From the NCBI GenBank assembly GCA_001662425.1, contig BDDC01000754.1, positions 2,886 to 36,867 on the forward strand: a stretch of 33,982 bases of DNA, written 5' to 3'. The DNA comes from Chlamydomonas sphaeroides (Eukaryota > Chlorophyta > Chlorophyceae > Chlamydomonadales > Chlamydomonadaceae). A program made the translations under genes and the position numbers. The notes beneath the pieces were generated by a model. That model ran no database searches and had not been told where the DNA came from. It saw nothing but the letters and a program-made list of their open reading frames with translations. Of this stretch, positions 11,406 to 23,037 are shown piece by piece. Numbering within the stretch: the stretch's first letter is position 1; each line of letters starts with the position of its first letter.

Positions 11406-11444
11406 CCCCCAACGCGCCAACACGCCGGCCGCGATGGTGCGCCG

Positions 11445-14400
11445 CTACCGCTTGGCCTTCTTGGCCGGGCTTCCGCCCTGCTGCGGCGCCGGTCGCCCCT
11501 TGCCCTTGGCCTCGCCCTTGCCCTTGGCCTCGCCCTTGCCCTTGGCCTCGCCCTTGCCCTTGGCCTCGCCCTTGCCGCCCTGCTTCGTGCTCTTGGCCCC
11601 GCCCTGGCCCTTGCCTGGGCTCGGCTTCCCACCGCCTTGCTTCCCACCCTTCCCCTTCGCCTTCTTGCCCTTCCCCTTGCCCTTCTTGGGCCGCTCCTCC
11701 TCCTCCTCCTCATCATCATCATCATCGCTGTCGCCAGAGCTGCTCGGCGGCTCCTCGCCCTCGCTGCCCTCGCCATCCTCGCTGCCGCTGCCAGCTGCCC
11801 CCTCCTCCTCGTCCTCATCCTCATCGCGACACGCCTTGCGCTTGCCCTTCTTCGCCTCCTTGCCCTTCTTCGCCTTGCCCTCCTTCGCCTCCTTCGCCTC
11901 CTTGCCCTCCTTGGCCTCCTCGACCGGCTTGGGCGGCTGCGTCTTGACGATCTTGGCGGCCAGCGCCGCATCGGGCTTTGTCTTCTCCAGCAGCGGCGTA
12001 AGGCCAAAAACCAGAGACACCCGCTGCAGAGCCGCCAGCTGCCGCTTGGTGGGTTCCAGGCTCTGGGGGGCAGGAGCGGGAGCACAGGGCGGGAGACGCG
12101 GTACTGCGGTAAGGGAGGGGCTGCGCCACGGCAGGGCTTGTGTGGGGCAATAGGCAGCTATGCAATGGCGGGTTGGCTGGAAGGCTAGTTGCCGCACCAA
12201 CCAAAACCGGATAGTGGCTGCGGCTGTGCCACCACAATACCCTGTGGCCCCTTACCCTGACGGTGACCACGGCCTTGGCGATGGCGTTCATCTTGTCCGC
12301 GCCCAGTACCTCCGCGGGCCGCTTGTCGCCAATCAGCTTCTTGAGCCGCTCAGCCACGCCCGCGGCCGCCTGCAGCGGGCAAAGGAGGGAGTATGTTGGT
12401 GCCAGCCAAGGCGAGGCACAGCACAGCCGCACGGCCAGAGCTTGGGCCACACAGCCCGGGCGGCTGCAGCCAACCGGCCACCCCCGATCGGCTAGCGGTC
12501 GGCGCGCCGCTGCTCGCTCCCTGACACCGGGGCCTTGCACTCCGATCCGGGCCCCCGTGACCGTCCATGCCCAGCATCACTCACAAAACCAACCCGCCAT
12601 CTAGCGACACAGGTGCAGGGTATCAGCATGTACAGGTTACCGTATCGCCACATCATGTGCTGCGCGTGCCACCCACCGACGCGGCCCTGGCGTGCATATT
12701 GCGGCTGAGCCCCACGCCGCTGAAGCACGACGCCAGCGCGCCACCCAGCGCGCCGCCGATCGCCGGCGCCGTAAGCGCCTCGGTCATGCCCGGCGGCGGG
12801 GTGCGCACCGCCTTGGCGAGGACCTCGGCGGCTGTGGCGCGCGCGTGGCCGTTGCGGCCGGTGGCCATCTGCGGCAGAGGCCGGGAACGGGGCGTGTGAT
12901 GGCGAGCCGTGTCAGGGCAGGATGGCCGGGGTCAGGATTGGGGTGGGCGGAGCCCTACCAGCAAGCGCCGGACGTGCGGACGACACGCGGGCGGCTGGCG
13001 ACGTGTGCAGCATTCTGGCGGGACGACAGCAAGGAACACGTCACAGGAGCTGCCGCCCGTACCTGCGCTATGAGCACGTCCAGGCTGGGCAGGCTGGCGG
13101 CGGGCGCCGACGCAAAGGCGGCGGCCAGGCCGGGGCCCTGCAGCCGCGTCTTCTTCTTGGTCAGCAGGTCCGACACCGCCGCACGGAACGAGTCGCGCGC
13201 CGCGGCCAGCGCTGCGCGGATGGTGGCGCGCAGGGCGCGTTTGGTCAGAGAGCAGCGCCAGCACAGCTGGCGGACCGTGAGGCACGCCATCGCTGCGCGG
13301 GTACGGAGGCGCAGCCCCAACCGGCCACGCCGCGGCAGCACCACTCGCAGTCGCGTGCCCTTGCCACGCCTCACCCTCAGGCGCCGCGCCCTCGGCCGCC
13401 CCCGCCCGCAGCGCGGTGACGTAGGCCGCCAGCGCGGTCTGCGCCACGACCTTGATGCGGCCGCGGGAGGCCTCGTACAGCAGGCGCTTGAGGCAGGCGG
13501 TGTAGGCCTCGGGCCCGCCCAGGACCGACAGGTCCGACAGCTTGGGCCTGGCGGGAGGGGGACGGATGCATCGGGGGAGAGCGGGGTTTGGGCACGGGGG
13601 GCTGTTGGGATGCCGGGGCAGAGGAGTGGAGCGGCGTGCGCGGGGCGCAGCAGGGGCACGAGCGGAGCGGCGGCGTGTAGCAGCGGGAAGGAGGGAGGTG
13701 GAGGTTGGGCGTGGACTACTGCTCATGCATGTCCCATGCCCAGCGCCGCCTCCTCGGCCCCGCGCTCACTTGGCCTTGCAGAGCTTGGTGTTGAAGGCTC
13801 CCCGGAGCCGGACCGCAGCCTGCAGCCACAGGTCGCGGGGAGGAGAGGTTGCGTTTGAGCGGAGCAGCGTGGGCTCAGGCAACGCATGGCCATGCTAGCG
13901 GCTCCCCCAATCGATCGCGGCGCGGCCTGCTGCAGCGTGCCGGCCACTCTGTGGCGCCTGGGCCTGGCCACACTCTGCGACCCACCTGCGGCTGAGCCCC
14001 CGGCCGCGAGGCGGTCGCCAGCGCACGCAGCAGCGGCGCCAGCGCCAGCAGCAGCAGCGGCGAGTTGGGCACCTGCAGGCCACGAGCGCAACGAGACACA
14101 GGAGTGAGGACCGCGCCAGAGCCCCGACCATGGACCAAGGACATGCACCCGAACTGAACACATGCAGGGACGTGCACCCAGCTGGACTCATCCACCCAAC
14201 TGCAGCGCCCCGCAGGCGCACCTTCTTGGCGTACGCCTCCAGCAGCGCCAGAGCCCGCATGCGGAAGTTGGCCAGCGCCGCCGCCCGCTCCGCCGCCGCG
14301 GCGCCGCCGGCGCGGCCACCCACCATGGACCTGGCAGGAGGGCAGAGGCGGAGTGCACACACACACTCACACGGGCGCCGCGTGCTACTCTACTACGTTG

Positions 14401-17400
14401 CAACTGAAAACAAACACAGCGCCACGTCACAATCATGCACCAGAGTGCAGCAGGCTGTACTGCTGTTGCTGTCGTACGCGCCGTGCTGCCGTACAAGACG
14501 ACGACCCACTTGAAGTACGCCGCCAGCTTGTCGTCCATGCGGAACATGGCCTCGTCGTCCATGCCCTCGCTCTCCTCCTCGTCGTCGCTGCCCTTGTCCT
14601 CGCCGCCCGCCTTGGCGCCCTTTTTCCCCTTGCCGCCCTCCTCCTCCTCCTGCTCGCTGCCCTCCTCCTCCTCCTCTTCTTCTTCCTCGCTCTCCTCCTC
14701 GCTGCCCTCCTCGCTGCCCTCCTCGTCCTCGTCCTCCTCGTCCTCGAACAGGCCGTCCGCGTCCTGGCCTGCGCCCTTGCCTCCCGCAGCCACCACCCGC
14801 ACCAAGTCCTGCGCCAGGGGGCGTCCGCAAGCCAACCGTCAGTGCCACGCAACCACACGCTGCAGACGAAGGCGTAGCTCCCCAGCCCGGGACGAGCCAC
14901 TGCGCGGCTCGATTCCACCCGAGCCGGTGCCGCCCGCCCCCCATGAGCCCAACCCGCCAACCCACAGCCTCCAGCCGACACTAACCCTGGGCCCTGCACC
15001 ACCACACGCGACAGCCCGCCCACCCACCCGCTCAAGCGCCTCCCACAGCCCCAGCCCCAGGGCCCCACCTGCATGCCCTCGGCGCTCAGCTCCTCGCAGC
15101 AGTAGCGCCACAGCGCCTCGCCCGCCTCGCGCACCGGCGCCAGCGGCAGCTTGCTGCCGGGCCGCGCCATGAGCGCCAGCAGCACATCCACCAGCACGTC
15201 CGACCAGGAGGCTGGGGCCAGGCGTGGTAGGGCAAACATGGGCAAGCGATTGTGTTGGTTGCCGTGTGCATCACAGACCACATAGCGCAACTGCACGACC
15301 ACCGCCGCAGGGCACATGGTTTGGGGTATCGGGCGCCGTTGCATGTGCGGGTGGGGTGGGGGTGCATTGTGGGCGGCGCAGCGACGGCGGCAGCGTGTCC
15401 ACTAGCACCCCCGCGTTAGGTCGCGCAGCGGAGGCGGGGCGGAGGCTGGTCCCCGCCGCGCCGTGCCGCCGCAACGCAGCTCGCCGCCTTGCGTGCTCAC
15501 CCTTCTTGGGCTGCTCGCCCTCGGCCCCCTCCTCGGCCTGCTCCTCCACCTCGGGCAGCCCCTTGAGCCCCATGCCCTCGGCCGCCACGCGCCGCAGGCT
15601 GAGCGGCAGGTCCATCTCAAAGGCCTCCGGCTCCGCCAGCAGCTGCAGCTGCAAGTGGCCGCACAGCGCCGCCAGCGACCGCAGCCGCGGCGCGGCGTGC
15701 ACGCTGTCGGCGGCGGCGCCGGCCTGCACGGCAGCGGCAGGGGCGGAGTGTGTGGGTCAGGCAAGGCGTGGGGGGTTGGCGGGGGCTTGAGGAGGGAGGT
15801 GGCCGCGTCGGTCGCATCGTCGATCGCATCTGCTTCAGCCGCTCCACGCAGGCGCACGGAAGGCCACGCCCTCCCTGCCTGCTGCCGTCCGGGCCACCAC
15901 CGCCTGCTTACCACCCCGCCTTCCACCCACGCCTTTCTCTCTCTCCCTCTCTCTCACCTGTTTGCCGCCCGCCTCCAGCTTCTCCACCTTCTTCAGCGCC
16001 GCCAGCTCCACCGCCGCCAGCAGCCCCAGCGCCGCCTCGCCCGCCTCGCCGAGCTCCGCCGCCACGGACACGCCCGGCGAAGCCAGCGCGGCCCGCAGCC
16101 ACTCCAGCGTCTCGTGCAGCGGAGCGTGCACCGCCGACGGCTGCGCCGTCGGCGCCGCCTCCGCCTCCGCCGGCGCCTCCGCGGCGCCGCCGTCAGCGGT
16201 CTTGCGCCGCTTGGCCGCGCGCTGCTTGTCGTCGCCCTTGGCGCCGGCCTTGTCCTGGTCGCGCTCGTGCGCCAGCGCCTTGCCCTGCTGCTGCTGCGCG
16301 GCGCGCAGGCGCGCGTTGGCTGCGTTGGCCAGGTGGGCGATGAAGGTGACGAGGCGCGAGGCCGCCACGGCGCGGGTGGCGGGTGCCAGCGGCGTCGTCA
16401 GGCGGCTGGCGGCTGCGGCGACCTCGGGCACCTTGGACTTGGCCGCCTGGGCAAACACACCGCCGCCGTTAGCACAAGGGCCGGGCACACGGGGTTAAGG
16501 ACGTGGCGAGGCTGGGGCTGCAATGTGCTGCGGCGGTGCTGCCATGGACCGCGTTTGCATTGCAGCCCATGGCAGTCCATCCCCACAGGGCGGTCTTGGT
16601 ATGCGGCGCGTACGCTGGAAGAGGGTCCGCCTGCCACTCTGGACCGCCCTGCGCAGCGGCCTCACCTTGCCGCCCGGCTTGACCTCGCCAAAGGCGTGCA
16701 GCGCTAGGAAGTGCAGCGCAGACTTGACGTCGGCCTCCGCAGCCGCGGGCAGCCGGATGGTCGCGAGCAGCTGCTCCAGAGCCACGCCGCGCCACTCGGC
16801 GGCGCGCTGCGATGAGCACACGGGGCCACATGGGGAGGCGCGAGCGTGGAGCGGCGTGGAGCGCAGCGCCACCGCAGCAGCGGGCTGGCGCCCTCGCCGC
16901 GTATCAACAACGCCGCCCCTGTTGGGCTGTTTCGGGCACGCAAGCAGCTGTGCCAGGCCGCAAGCGGACCGCTGGCTTGTCCCCCAGCCATCCCGCCGTC
17001 TCCCAGCTCCGACAGCGGGTGCGTGCCGGCTTGCACCTCTGGCGCAGCCCAGCGAGCGCCCCAGGACGCCGCCCGCCCGACCCTGGCCCCGCGCCGCACC
17101 TGCTCCGTGCTCTCGCCGTCGGCGCCCTCCGCGTCGCCGCCCGCGGCGTGGCCGTTGGCGGCGCCGGCGTTGCGGCGCATGGGGTCGGTTGCGTCCAGGA
17201 ACGAGTCCTCCATGTTGCCCACAAAGGACCGCACGCCCGCCGCGTCCAGGCCCTGTGCGGAGCAGGCAGCAGGGCAGTCACTCTCAGGCCCTCAATGGTG
17301 ACGACCTGCCGGGCCACGCCGGGCTGGCCCTGCGCCAGCCGGCCGGTGTCCGCTGCACTGGCTCCAGGCCCCGGCCAGCCGTAGCCCACGAGCTTCGCCG

Positions 17401-20040
17401 TGTCTGAGGACATCGCCGCGACATGCGCAGCCACGAAGCCGAGCTCACCGCCCGCCGCTTCAGGCCCTCTCATGCCACCCTACCACCGCCACGCCATGCA
17501 AGCCATTCCGGCCAATCAGGGCTCCCAGCGCCACCTGTAGGCCGCCCGCAGCCCACCTGCACAATCTTGCTGGTCAGGCGGCTGCCGGTGAGCTCCTTGG
17601 CCGCCATGCCTCCCAGCCGCTGCAGCGCCGCCGCCACCGCAAGCTTGAGGCCGCCGTCGGCGGGCGACCGCTCGATGAAGGCCGAGATGCCGTCCTGCAG
17701 GGGCCACATTGCACAGCGCGAGCTCAAAACAACTGCGCGAGGCGGGCTCCACCGCCGCGCCGCGCGCCCTCCTCGACTCCCGTCCTCACCTGCCCCTTAC
17801 CCCTTCAATCCCCGCGCCCACAGCAACCACCTCAAGCACCAGCACCCCTGGCACCCAGGGGACCCACCACGAGGCGCCGCGCGCTGGGGTGCAGCATGGC
17901 CGCCTTGTGCTGCACCGACTGCGTCAGCGTGCGCGTGAGCTTGGGCGAGAAGGCGGCGCCCACATGGTCGGGCGTCAGGTGCGGCAGCGCGCGGGAAAAG
18001 AGCTGGAAGCCCAGGTACTTGCGCTCGTGCGACGAGTCCATCAGCCCACCCTCGCCCTCCACCACCACCTCCCAGAACGCCTCCAGCGCCGCCGTCACGA
18101 CGGCGCCTGCGGCGCCGGCGGCCTCGGCGGCGGGGGCAGCCTTCTTGGCCTTCTTGGCCGAGGCGGGCCCGGGCCCGGGCGCCGGCGCCGCGGCGGCGGC
18201 GGCCACGGGCTCGAGCTCGTTCTGGCCTGGCGCTAGCTTGTTGGGCTTGTAGCCGGGCAGCATGAGCGGCAGCAGGTACTGCCAGAGGCTGTGCAGCCGC
18301 GGGTGCGAGGCGCTGGTGCCGAGCAGCGCCGGCAGCACCACGCGCAGGTGGGCTTTGGTGAAGAAGCCGGCGGCGGTGGCAGCAGCGGCGGGCGCGAGCG
18401 ACGCCGGCAGCGCGCGCGCGCCGCCGGAGGCGTAGAGCTCGGCGGGCGGCGGCGGCACGCCGGCGGGCAGCAGCTTGCAGGCGCGCAGCGCGGCGGGCGG
18501 CAGCTTGGGCCACAGCACGAGAGCCACCAGCAGCGCCTGCGCGGTGGGACCGGAAAGCGGGACGCGCGGCTGCTGAGTCTCCAAACGCATGGGTCCTGAC
18601 CTGGCCCTGCAGCGCCCACGGTATGGAACCTAGCGTGGCCCGCTGCCACCGCCCAACGCGGCACCCAGTTCCGCAACTCTGGCGGCCCCGTCCCCCGGCG
18701 GCACCCATTTCCGCCACTCCGGCGGCCTCGCCCCAGGCGGCACCGCACCTCGGGCGTTGCGTCCGCCGGCGCGGCGCCGAGCATCGCCGCCAGCGGCCCC
18801 TCCGCCGCCAGCGCCGCCACCGTGCCCGGCTCCATACGGCCCGCGGCCTCGAGGGCCACCGCGGCCGCGGCCTCGCGCAGGAACGACTTGCGGCCGCCCG
18901 CGTCCAGGATGCCGGTGAACAGCTCCGATAGCTGCGCCTGGCTCAGCGGCAGGCCGGAGCGCAGCACGGCGCCAAAGCCGAAGATGCGGCCGAGCAGCGT
19001 GTCCTTGGCGTCCTGGGGGTGGGTGGGCGCGCATGGGGCAGCAGGGGGCAGCGGTTTGCGGCCAGAGCAGCATCCAGCGCGCCGCAACTGCGCGCGTAGC
19101 TGCTGCACTGGCGCGCTGGGAGACCGGTGCGCGGGGCTGCGGCCGGCAGGCCCCGTGGCGGTGTGTGGCGCGGCTCACCCCGCCCCGCAGCGGCTCACCC
19201 CGCCCCGCAGCGGCCCGTCGTTGCAGACATCAAGCAGCACCAGCGCGCCGTCGGCGGTCATGCAGCGGGCCGCCGCCAGGCCGCCCGCCAGCGCCGTGGC
19301 GTAGCCCTGTCGGGCCGCCTGGCGCGACGAGCCGAGGCCGCGGGCCAGGCGGCGCAAGCTGTACACCTGCGCGTGGGCGAAAGGGGGGAGGAGGTCGGGG
19401 GAGGAGGTCGGTACGTGCGGGCGTGTGCGGTGTGGGGAGGGGTGGGGGCTGGGGAGGGGAGGGCGGCGCACCATGGTGGGCGAGCAGCGGCGCAGGTGGT
19501 ACTCGAGCTGCTGGATGGCAGGCGCGCCCTCCGCCGGCGCGTCCGTGTCGTCGGGGCCCAGCGTAGCCGCGTGCTTCTCCTGATCCGCGGCGAGGTCGGC
19601 AACCAGGCGCCGCGCGGCGGTGACGCGGACATCCTGGGGGTGGGGCGCGAGGATGGGTGTCGGTTGGAGCACCGGCGTGCCGGAGCGGGGGCTGTTGTTA
19701 GCGGGGTGGTTTCGACACGACGCGAGAATGTGCAGTATGCTGCGATGCAGCGGAACGAGTTGGCACTGCTGCACGCAAAGCGCCTGCCGCCGCCAGGATT
19801 CGCCGAGTACGCTCCGCACCTCGTCATACGATGCGAGGTCCCAGAAGTATTGGAGGACCTGCATCGTGGGCGCATGGGGCAGGGCCACTGAGCCACTGTG
19901 TTCGTCGGGGCCGTCGCCGACCGCCGACCTCCCGAAAGAACACGGCGACGCACCGACTGGCTCGTTGTCAGGGCATTCGCAGGAGGCTGTCCGTCCTCTT
20001 CACCCGCATCGCCAGCGCTGTCTTTCTTGTGCTTCTTCAT
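11445..20040 (-). CDS. MYBBP1A: DNA polymerase V / Myb-binding protein 1A-like nucleolar protein (complete)
   Basis: HEAT-like nucleolar protein of the Pol5/MYBBP1A family, known for rRNA-gene transcription and ribosome biogenesis rather than replication. Twenty-one exons, every junction in phase, about 1515 residues: 20040-19954, 19858-19820, 19633-19472, 19366-19199, 19012-18749, 18536-17868, 17694-17557, 17252-17100, 16806-16666, 16446-15958, 15723-15501, 15211-15069, 14808-14510, 14330-14222, 14072-13986, 13819-13770, 13547-13375, 13292-13063, 12868-12677, 12369-12256, 12062-11445. The start MKKHKKDSAG is basic. The N-terminal family signature reads VLQYFWDLASYDE + DVRVTAARRLVADLA, then YSLRRLARGLGSSR. 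A KRRK cluster in exon 10 may be a nuclear signal. Exon 13 has a long Glu/Asp/Ser acidic tract followed by the conserved GMDDEAMFRMDDKLAAYF. The last exon is an acidic then Lys/Gly-rich tail with KGKGEA repeats. I see no broken exon. Confidence 0.92.
11503..11574 (-). repeat. 18-bp coding tandem repeat, 4 units
   Basis: Four exact copies of CCCTTGGCCTCGCCCTTG (plus strand). They encode Lys-Gly-Glu-Ala-Lys-Gly-type hexamers in the basic C-terminal tail of the Pol5-like protein. Being a multiple of three, copy-number changes would keep the frame. Confidence 0.93.
19171..19210. repeat. 20-bp tandem duplication spanning a splice donor
   Basis: CGGCTCACCCCGCCCCGCAG is present twice in direct tandem at the 3' end of exon 4 of the Pol5-like gene (minus strand). 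Each copy carries a GTGAGC donor. Only the first donor met by the transcript (exon end 19199) keeps the reading frame. Confidence 0.9.
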
Positions 20041-20433
20041 TGTAATCGAATTTGCAGCCCCGCAGACTCAGTGGCCACGCGAATTAGCTTCTAATATAAT
20101 GCTTGATGTGTTTCGCATTAGCATCACACGGTTGGCCCAAGTCCGGCGACATGGGCGACATGGACTTGCTTACTGGGTATGGCGTATTGCGGCCCCTTAG
20201 GTTTGCACTTCCCCACGACCCCCGCAAAAACCCCTCGAGCAATTCCAGCCGCATCAATCCACAAGGAAAACACGTTCACCCGCACGCGCTGTGGCCCTTA
20301 TCCCTTCGTAACGTAGCTCCATCACCACGCTGAGACGTCTGCGTTACAATTGCTATTGCATTTTGTGTAGCATGGAGCCGGAAAGAGCGCTCTGGCGCTT
20401 CACTGTTTAGGCTGCTCGCAGCGCGTCGCGCAA
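20041..20433. promoter_or_regulatory. Shared upstream region of a divergent gene pair
   Basis: 393 bp separate the start codons of the Pol5-like gene (leftward, 20040) and the first Nudix-like gene (rightward, 20434). An A/T-rich patch with AATATAA at 20093-20099 stands out from the GC-rich surroundings, about 55 bp upstream of the Pol5-like start. No other element is recognisable. That it works as a bidirectional promoter is inference from layout. Confidence 0.4.
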
Positions 20434-23037
20434 ATGCTGGCGGGCCGGAGCAGGCTGGCCCCAGTGGGGAGCAGCTGTCGGCTCGCGAAGCACGCCCTCT
20501 TAGGGCGAGCAGCGCTGGCGAGCCGAATGCAGAGGGTGCCATGCTGCCTAGGTGAGTCTTACGGCCGCAGCGCTGCTTCACTGCACGGCTCTCAACATGA
20601 AGTACCTCTGTCAATGCGTCCCCAGAGTCGCCGTGCGTGAACAGCGTGTCCACCTCGGCCAAGACGAAATGCTTCTCGGGGGCCTCACCAGCCGAGCTGA
20701 AGAGCTGGCTGGTGCGCAGGGACAGCGCGGTGGCATGGGCACAGCGGTTCCCTGACTGAGGGGCGCAGGGGCTTGCGGGCGGGAATGGGTCCCCACCGAG
20801 GCCGTGCGGGTCGGGTGAGGAGCCGCCGGTGACCTGGCCCGCCCGCGGCTTGCTACCCTCGCAGGAGCAAGGGGGCGTGGACACCGAGGTGTACGGGAAA
20901 GGCATGGCCAAGACCGTGCACGAGCTGTTTGAGGAGGTCCGTGCAGTCGGAGGCGGTCGTGCTGCCCACAGCAGAGCCAGCTGCAGCCAACGCTGCCGCA
21001 GCTAAACGCTGCTCGCTCGCACATGGGCTTAGCTCTGCGACTAGCCACTACCGCGTGTGCGCTCCTCCAGTCCTAGCACCGCGCCTTTGGCACGGCCTCC
21101 CGTCGTGCTTGCGCCCCACCCCCGCTGCTGCCATGCTGCCGCGCCCGCCCTATGAGCAGGTGTCCAAGCAGGAGAGCGTGCTGGAGGTGGAGGGCGGCAA
21201 GGCGCTGCGCATCGTCAACGTGCTGTCGCTCCACATCCTCAACAGCAGGGGACAGGTACGGCCCCGGCCCTCCCCAGGCAGCTGGCCGGGGGCACCCACT
21301 CGCAGCCACAGCCCATGCTCGTACGGCTCCCATCCCTGCCAAGGAGCGCCCAGCCCTGCCAACTTCACCCTGTAGCGAGCTTGCGTTCCCTGCTTCGCCG
21401 TCCCTGACCCCGGCACAGATCCTGTTTGAGGACGAGCAGGTGCTGCCGGACGGCCGCGCTCGGCGCCGTAACGTCCCGGTAAGCCGGGCGCTGTTGGCTT
21501 GAAGGCGACGCGTCCTAGTATAGGGCTGTGGCGGGAGGGAAGCTGGGCTGAAACCCAGTAAAACCCCGCAGGTGAGCGAGAAGATGGTGGCCAACGAGCC
21601 CTGGCATGTGGCGCTGCACCGGGCGGTGGCGGAGGAGCTGAGCAGCGCGCTGCCGCCAGACTACCAGGTGAGCCGCGGCAGGGCTGTGCTGGTATGCTGC
21701 ACATCATATGTGCATCACCAGTTATTTCTAGGCAGCCGCAGAACATGGTGCACGTGCGAGCGGGAGGGCCCGGCGGGTAGGGGCGAGGGGCGGGCGGGTA
21801 AGGGGGGGCGGGCAAAGGCAGGCGCCCACGCAACCGGAGGTATGGGCAGAGGGCGTGGCGCCAACAGGCGGCTGGAGCCTGTGTGCAGGAGGCGGCCTGG
21901 CGGCAGGGGGCCACGGCGGGGTGCCCAGAGGCATGGCTTGGGGGGCTGGGCGGGCTGGGCAAGGGGAGTGCGGCAGCGCGCTGCCGCAATGGACCAGGAG
22001 GTGTGGGCATCCGGGATAGGGGCATGGGAAGGCCAGGGGCGGGCGGGTACCGGCGGAGTAGGCCGGGAGGCTGGAGGAGAGGTGGGAGTCGGAGTATTGG
22101 CCTCGAGACAAGGAGCCGGCACTGGAGGGGCTAGGAAGCGGCAGGGGCCAGGGGCATTGGGGGCTGGGCAGGGCAGGAGGGGCCGGGCTGGACTCCAGCA
22201 GGCAGCTGGCAGGGCCCGGTACCGCGGAACGGGGCAGTCGGACAAGGGCTGGGCGGGCACCCCGACAAGGTAGACGGCAGGGCCGGCAGGGCAAGGGCGT
22301 CAGGGCGCAACCGCTCACGCAGGGCTGGCGCTAGTGGACTCCCCGGGTTGTGGGGCAGGTGGTCGGTAGCCGGCTACGGAGCACCCGCATTATCAGCCAC
22401 CGACGGCACCGCGGCACCGGCAGTGTGCCCGGGGAGGCGGCACCCACTGCACAATAGCCCCGCCCCGCATCCTCTTCACCCACTGTCTGGGCGCCTCGCT
22501 GCGCCGTCGCCAGTTGCGGGGCGCCTCACCGCGCCCCTCACCGCGCCCCTCACCGAGCCCCTCTGCCCCGCCCGTCCGGCCAGGTGACGTACTTCCAGGA
22601 CAGCTACTTTCTGCGCACCGAGTACTCGAGCTCCATGAGCTACCCGGGGCTGCTCACAAAGGTGCGGGTCGCACGCAGGGATCGGGTGCAGGGCCGCGGT
22701 CTGGGCAGGCTTGCTGGGGCCGCTGTCGGTAGACGTGGCCCGGGACAGTGTAGGCGAGATGCCAGGGAGCCAGGAGTGGGGGTGTCTGCACACGCAAGGG
22801 CCCGCTGGCCGAGCCTGCCCGCGCAACCCTCAACGCGCGCTGTGGGCGCTTTGCTGACCTGGCGCTGGTGCCCTTCGCCTCTTCCCCAACCCCTGTGTGC
22901 AGTACATCTTCCACCGGGTCAAGGCGCGCGTGACGGGGATACCCGAGAGCCCCTTCAGCACCACCGAGGAGCGGCCCGGGGGCCAGCTGCTCACAAAGTG
23001 GGTGTGGAAGGCGCCGCCGGCGCAGGAGACGTTCTGA
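20434..23037 (+). CDS. Nudix-like conserved protein, tandem paralogue 1 (putative organelle-targeted)
   Basis: Eight exons with matching phases, about 246 residues: 20434-20551, 20626-20711, 20865-20936, 21160-21255, 21419-21478, 21572-21667, 22584-22661, 22903-23037. The N-terminus (MLAGRSRLAPVGSSCRLAKH) is rich in Arg/Ser/Ala with no acidic residue, like a plastid or mitochondrial transit peptide. CFSGASPAELKSWL follows, then the conserved core. Residues 153-167 (E-PWHVALH-RAVAEEL) fit the Nudix-box spacing E-x7-R-x-x-x-E-E, but the leading Gly and the Glu after Arg are missing, so catalysis is doubtful. Later conserved blocks are SYPGLLTK and GGQLLTKWVWK. The closest idea is a plant/algal Nudix-fold family of unknown role; the function is not known to me. 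Intron 6 (21668-22583) is unusually long and G-rich. The paralogue lies immediately downstream in the same orientation. No TGTAA was seen close to the stop. Confidence 0.8.
22521..22563. repeat. 12-bp tandem repeat near a splice acceptor
   Basis: About three imperfect units of GCGCCCCTCACC in the pyrimidine-rich 3' end of intron 6 of Nudix-like paralogue 1, about 20 bp before the acceptor at 22583. Confidence 0.75.

Larger units (their letters stand above)
9872..11444. other. Convergent intergenic region, no gene recognised
   Basis: About 1.57 kb between the stop codons of two convergent genes, so it should contain both 3' UTRs. It holds two small tandem repeats (10196, 10316), a dispersed repeat copy (10465) and G-rich GGGGTGGGGC runs near 10370-10395. 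The open frames here have no recognisable domain and no exon structure that joins in phase. Confidence 0.55.

Noticed and set aside
11503..11574. Regular 18-bp repeats considered as a CRISPR array
   Set aside because: Units are contiguous with no spacers and encode protein in frame; the setting is a eukaryotic nuclear gene.
11062..12153. 363-codon plus-strand open frame rich in Leu/Pro/Ser
   Set aside because: It is the antisense shadow of the Lys/Glu/Ser-rich last exon of the Pol5-like gene; its repeats mirror the KGKGEA repeats.
12692..13858. 388-codon plus-strand open frame
   Set aside because: It covers several exons and introns of the minus-strand Pol5-like gene, which has family motifs and matching phases; this frame has neither.
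15463..16707. 414-codon plus-strand open frame
   Set aside because: High-GC antisense shadow of Pol5-like exons 10 and 11, with no domain signature.
20041..20045. TGTAA on the plus strand as a polyadenylation signal
   Set aside because: No plus-strand gene ends upstream; it lies immediately beside the start codon of the minus-strand Pol5-like gene.
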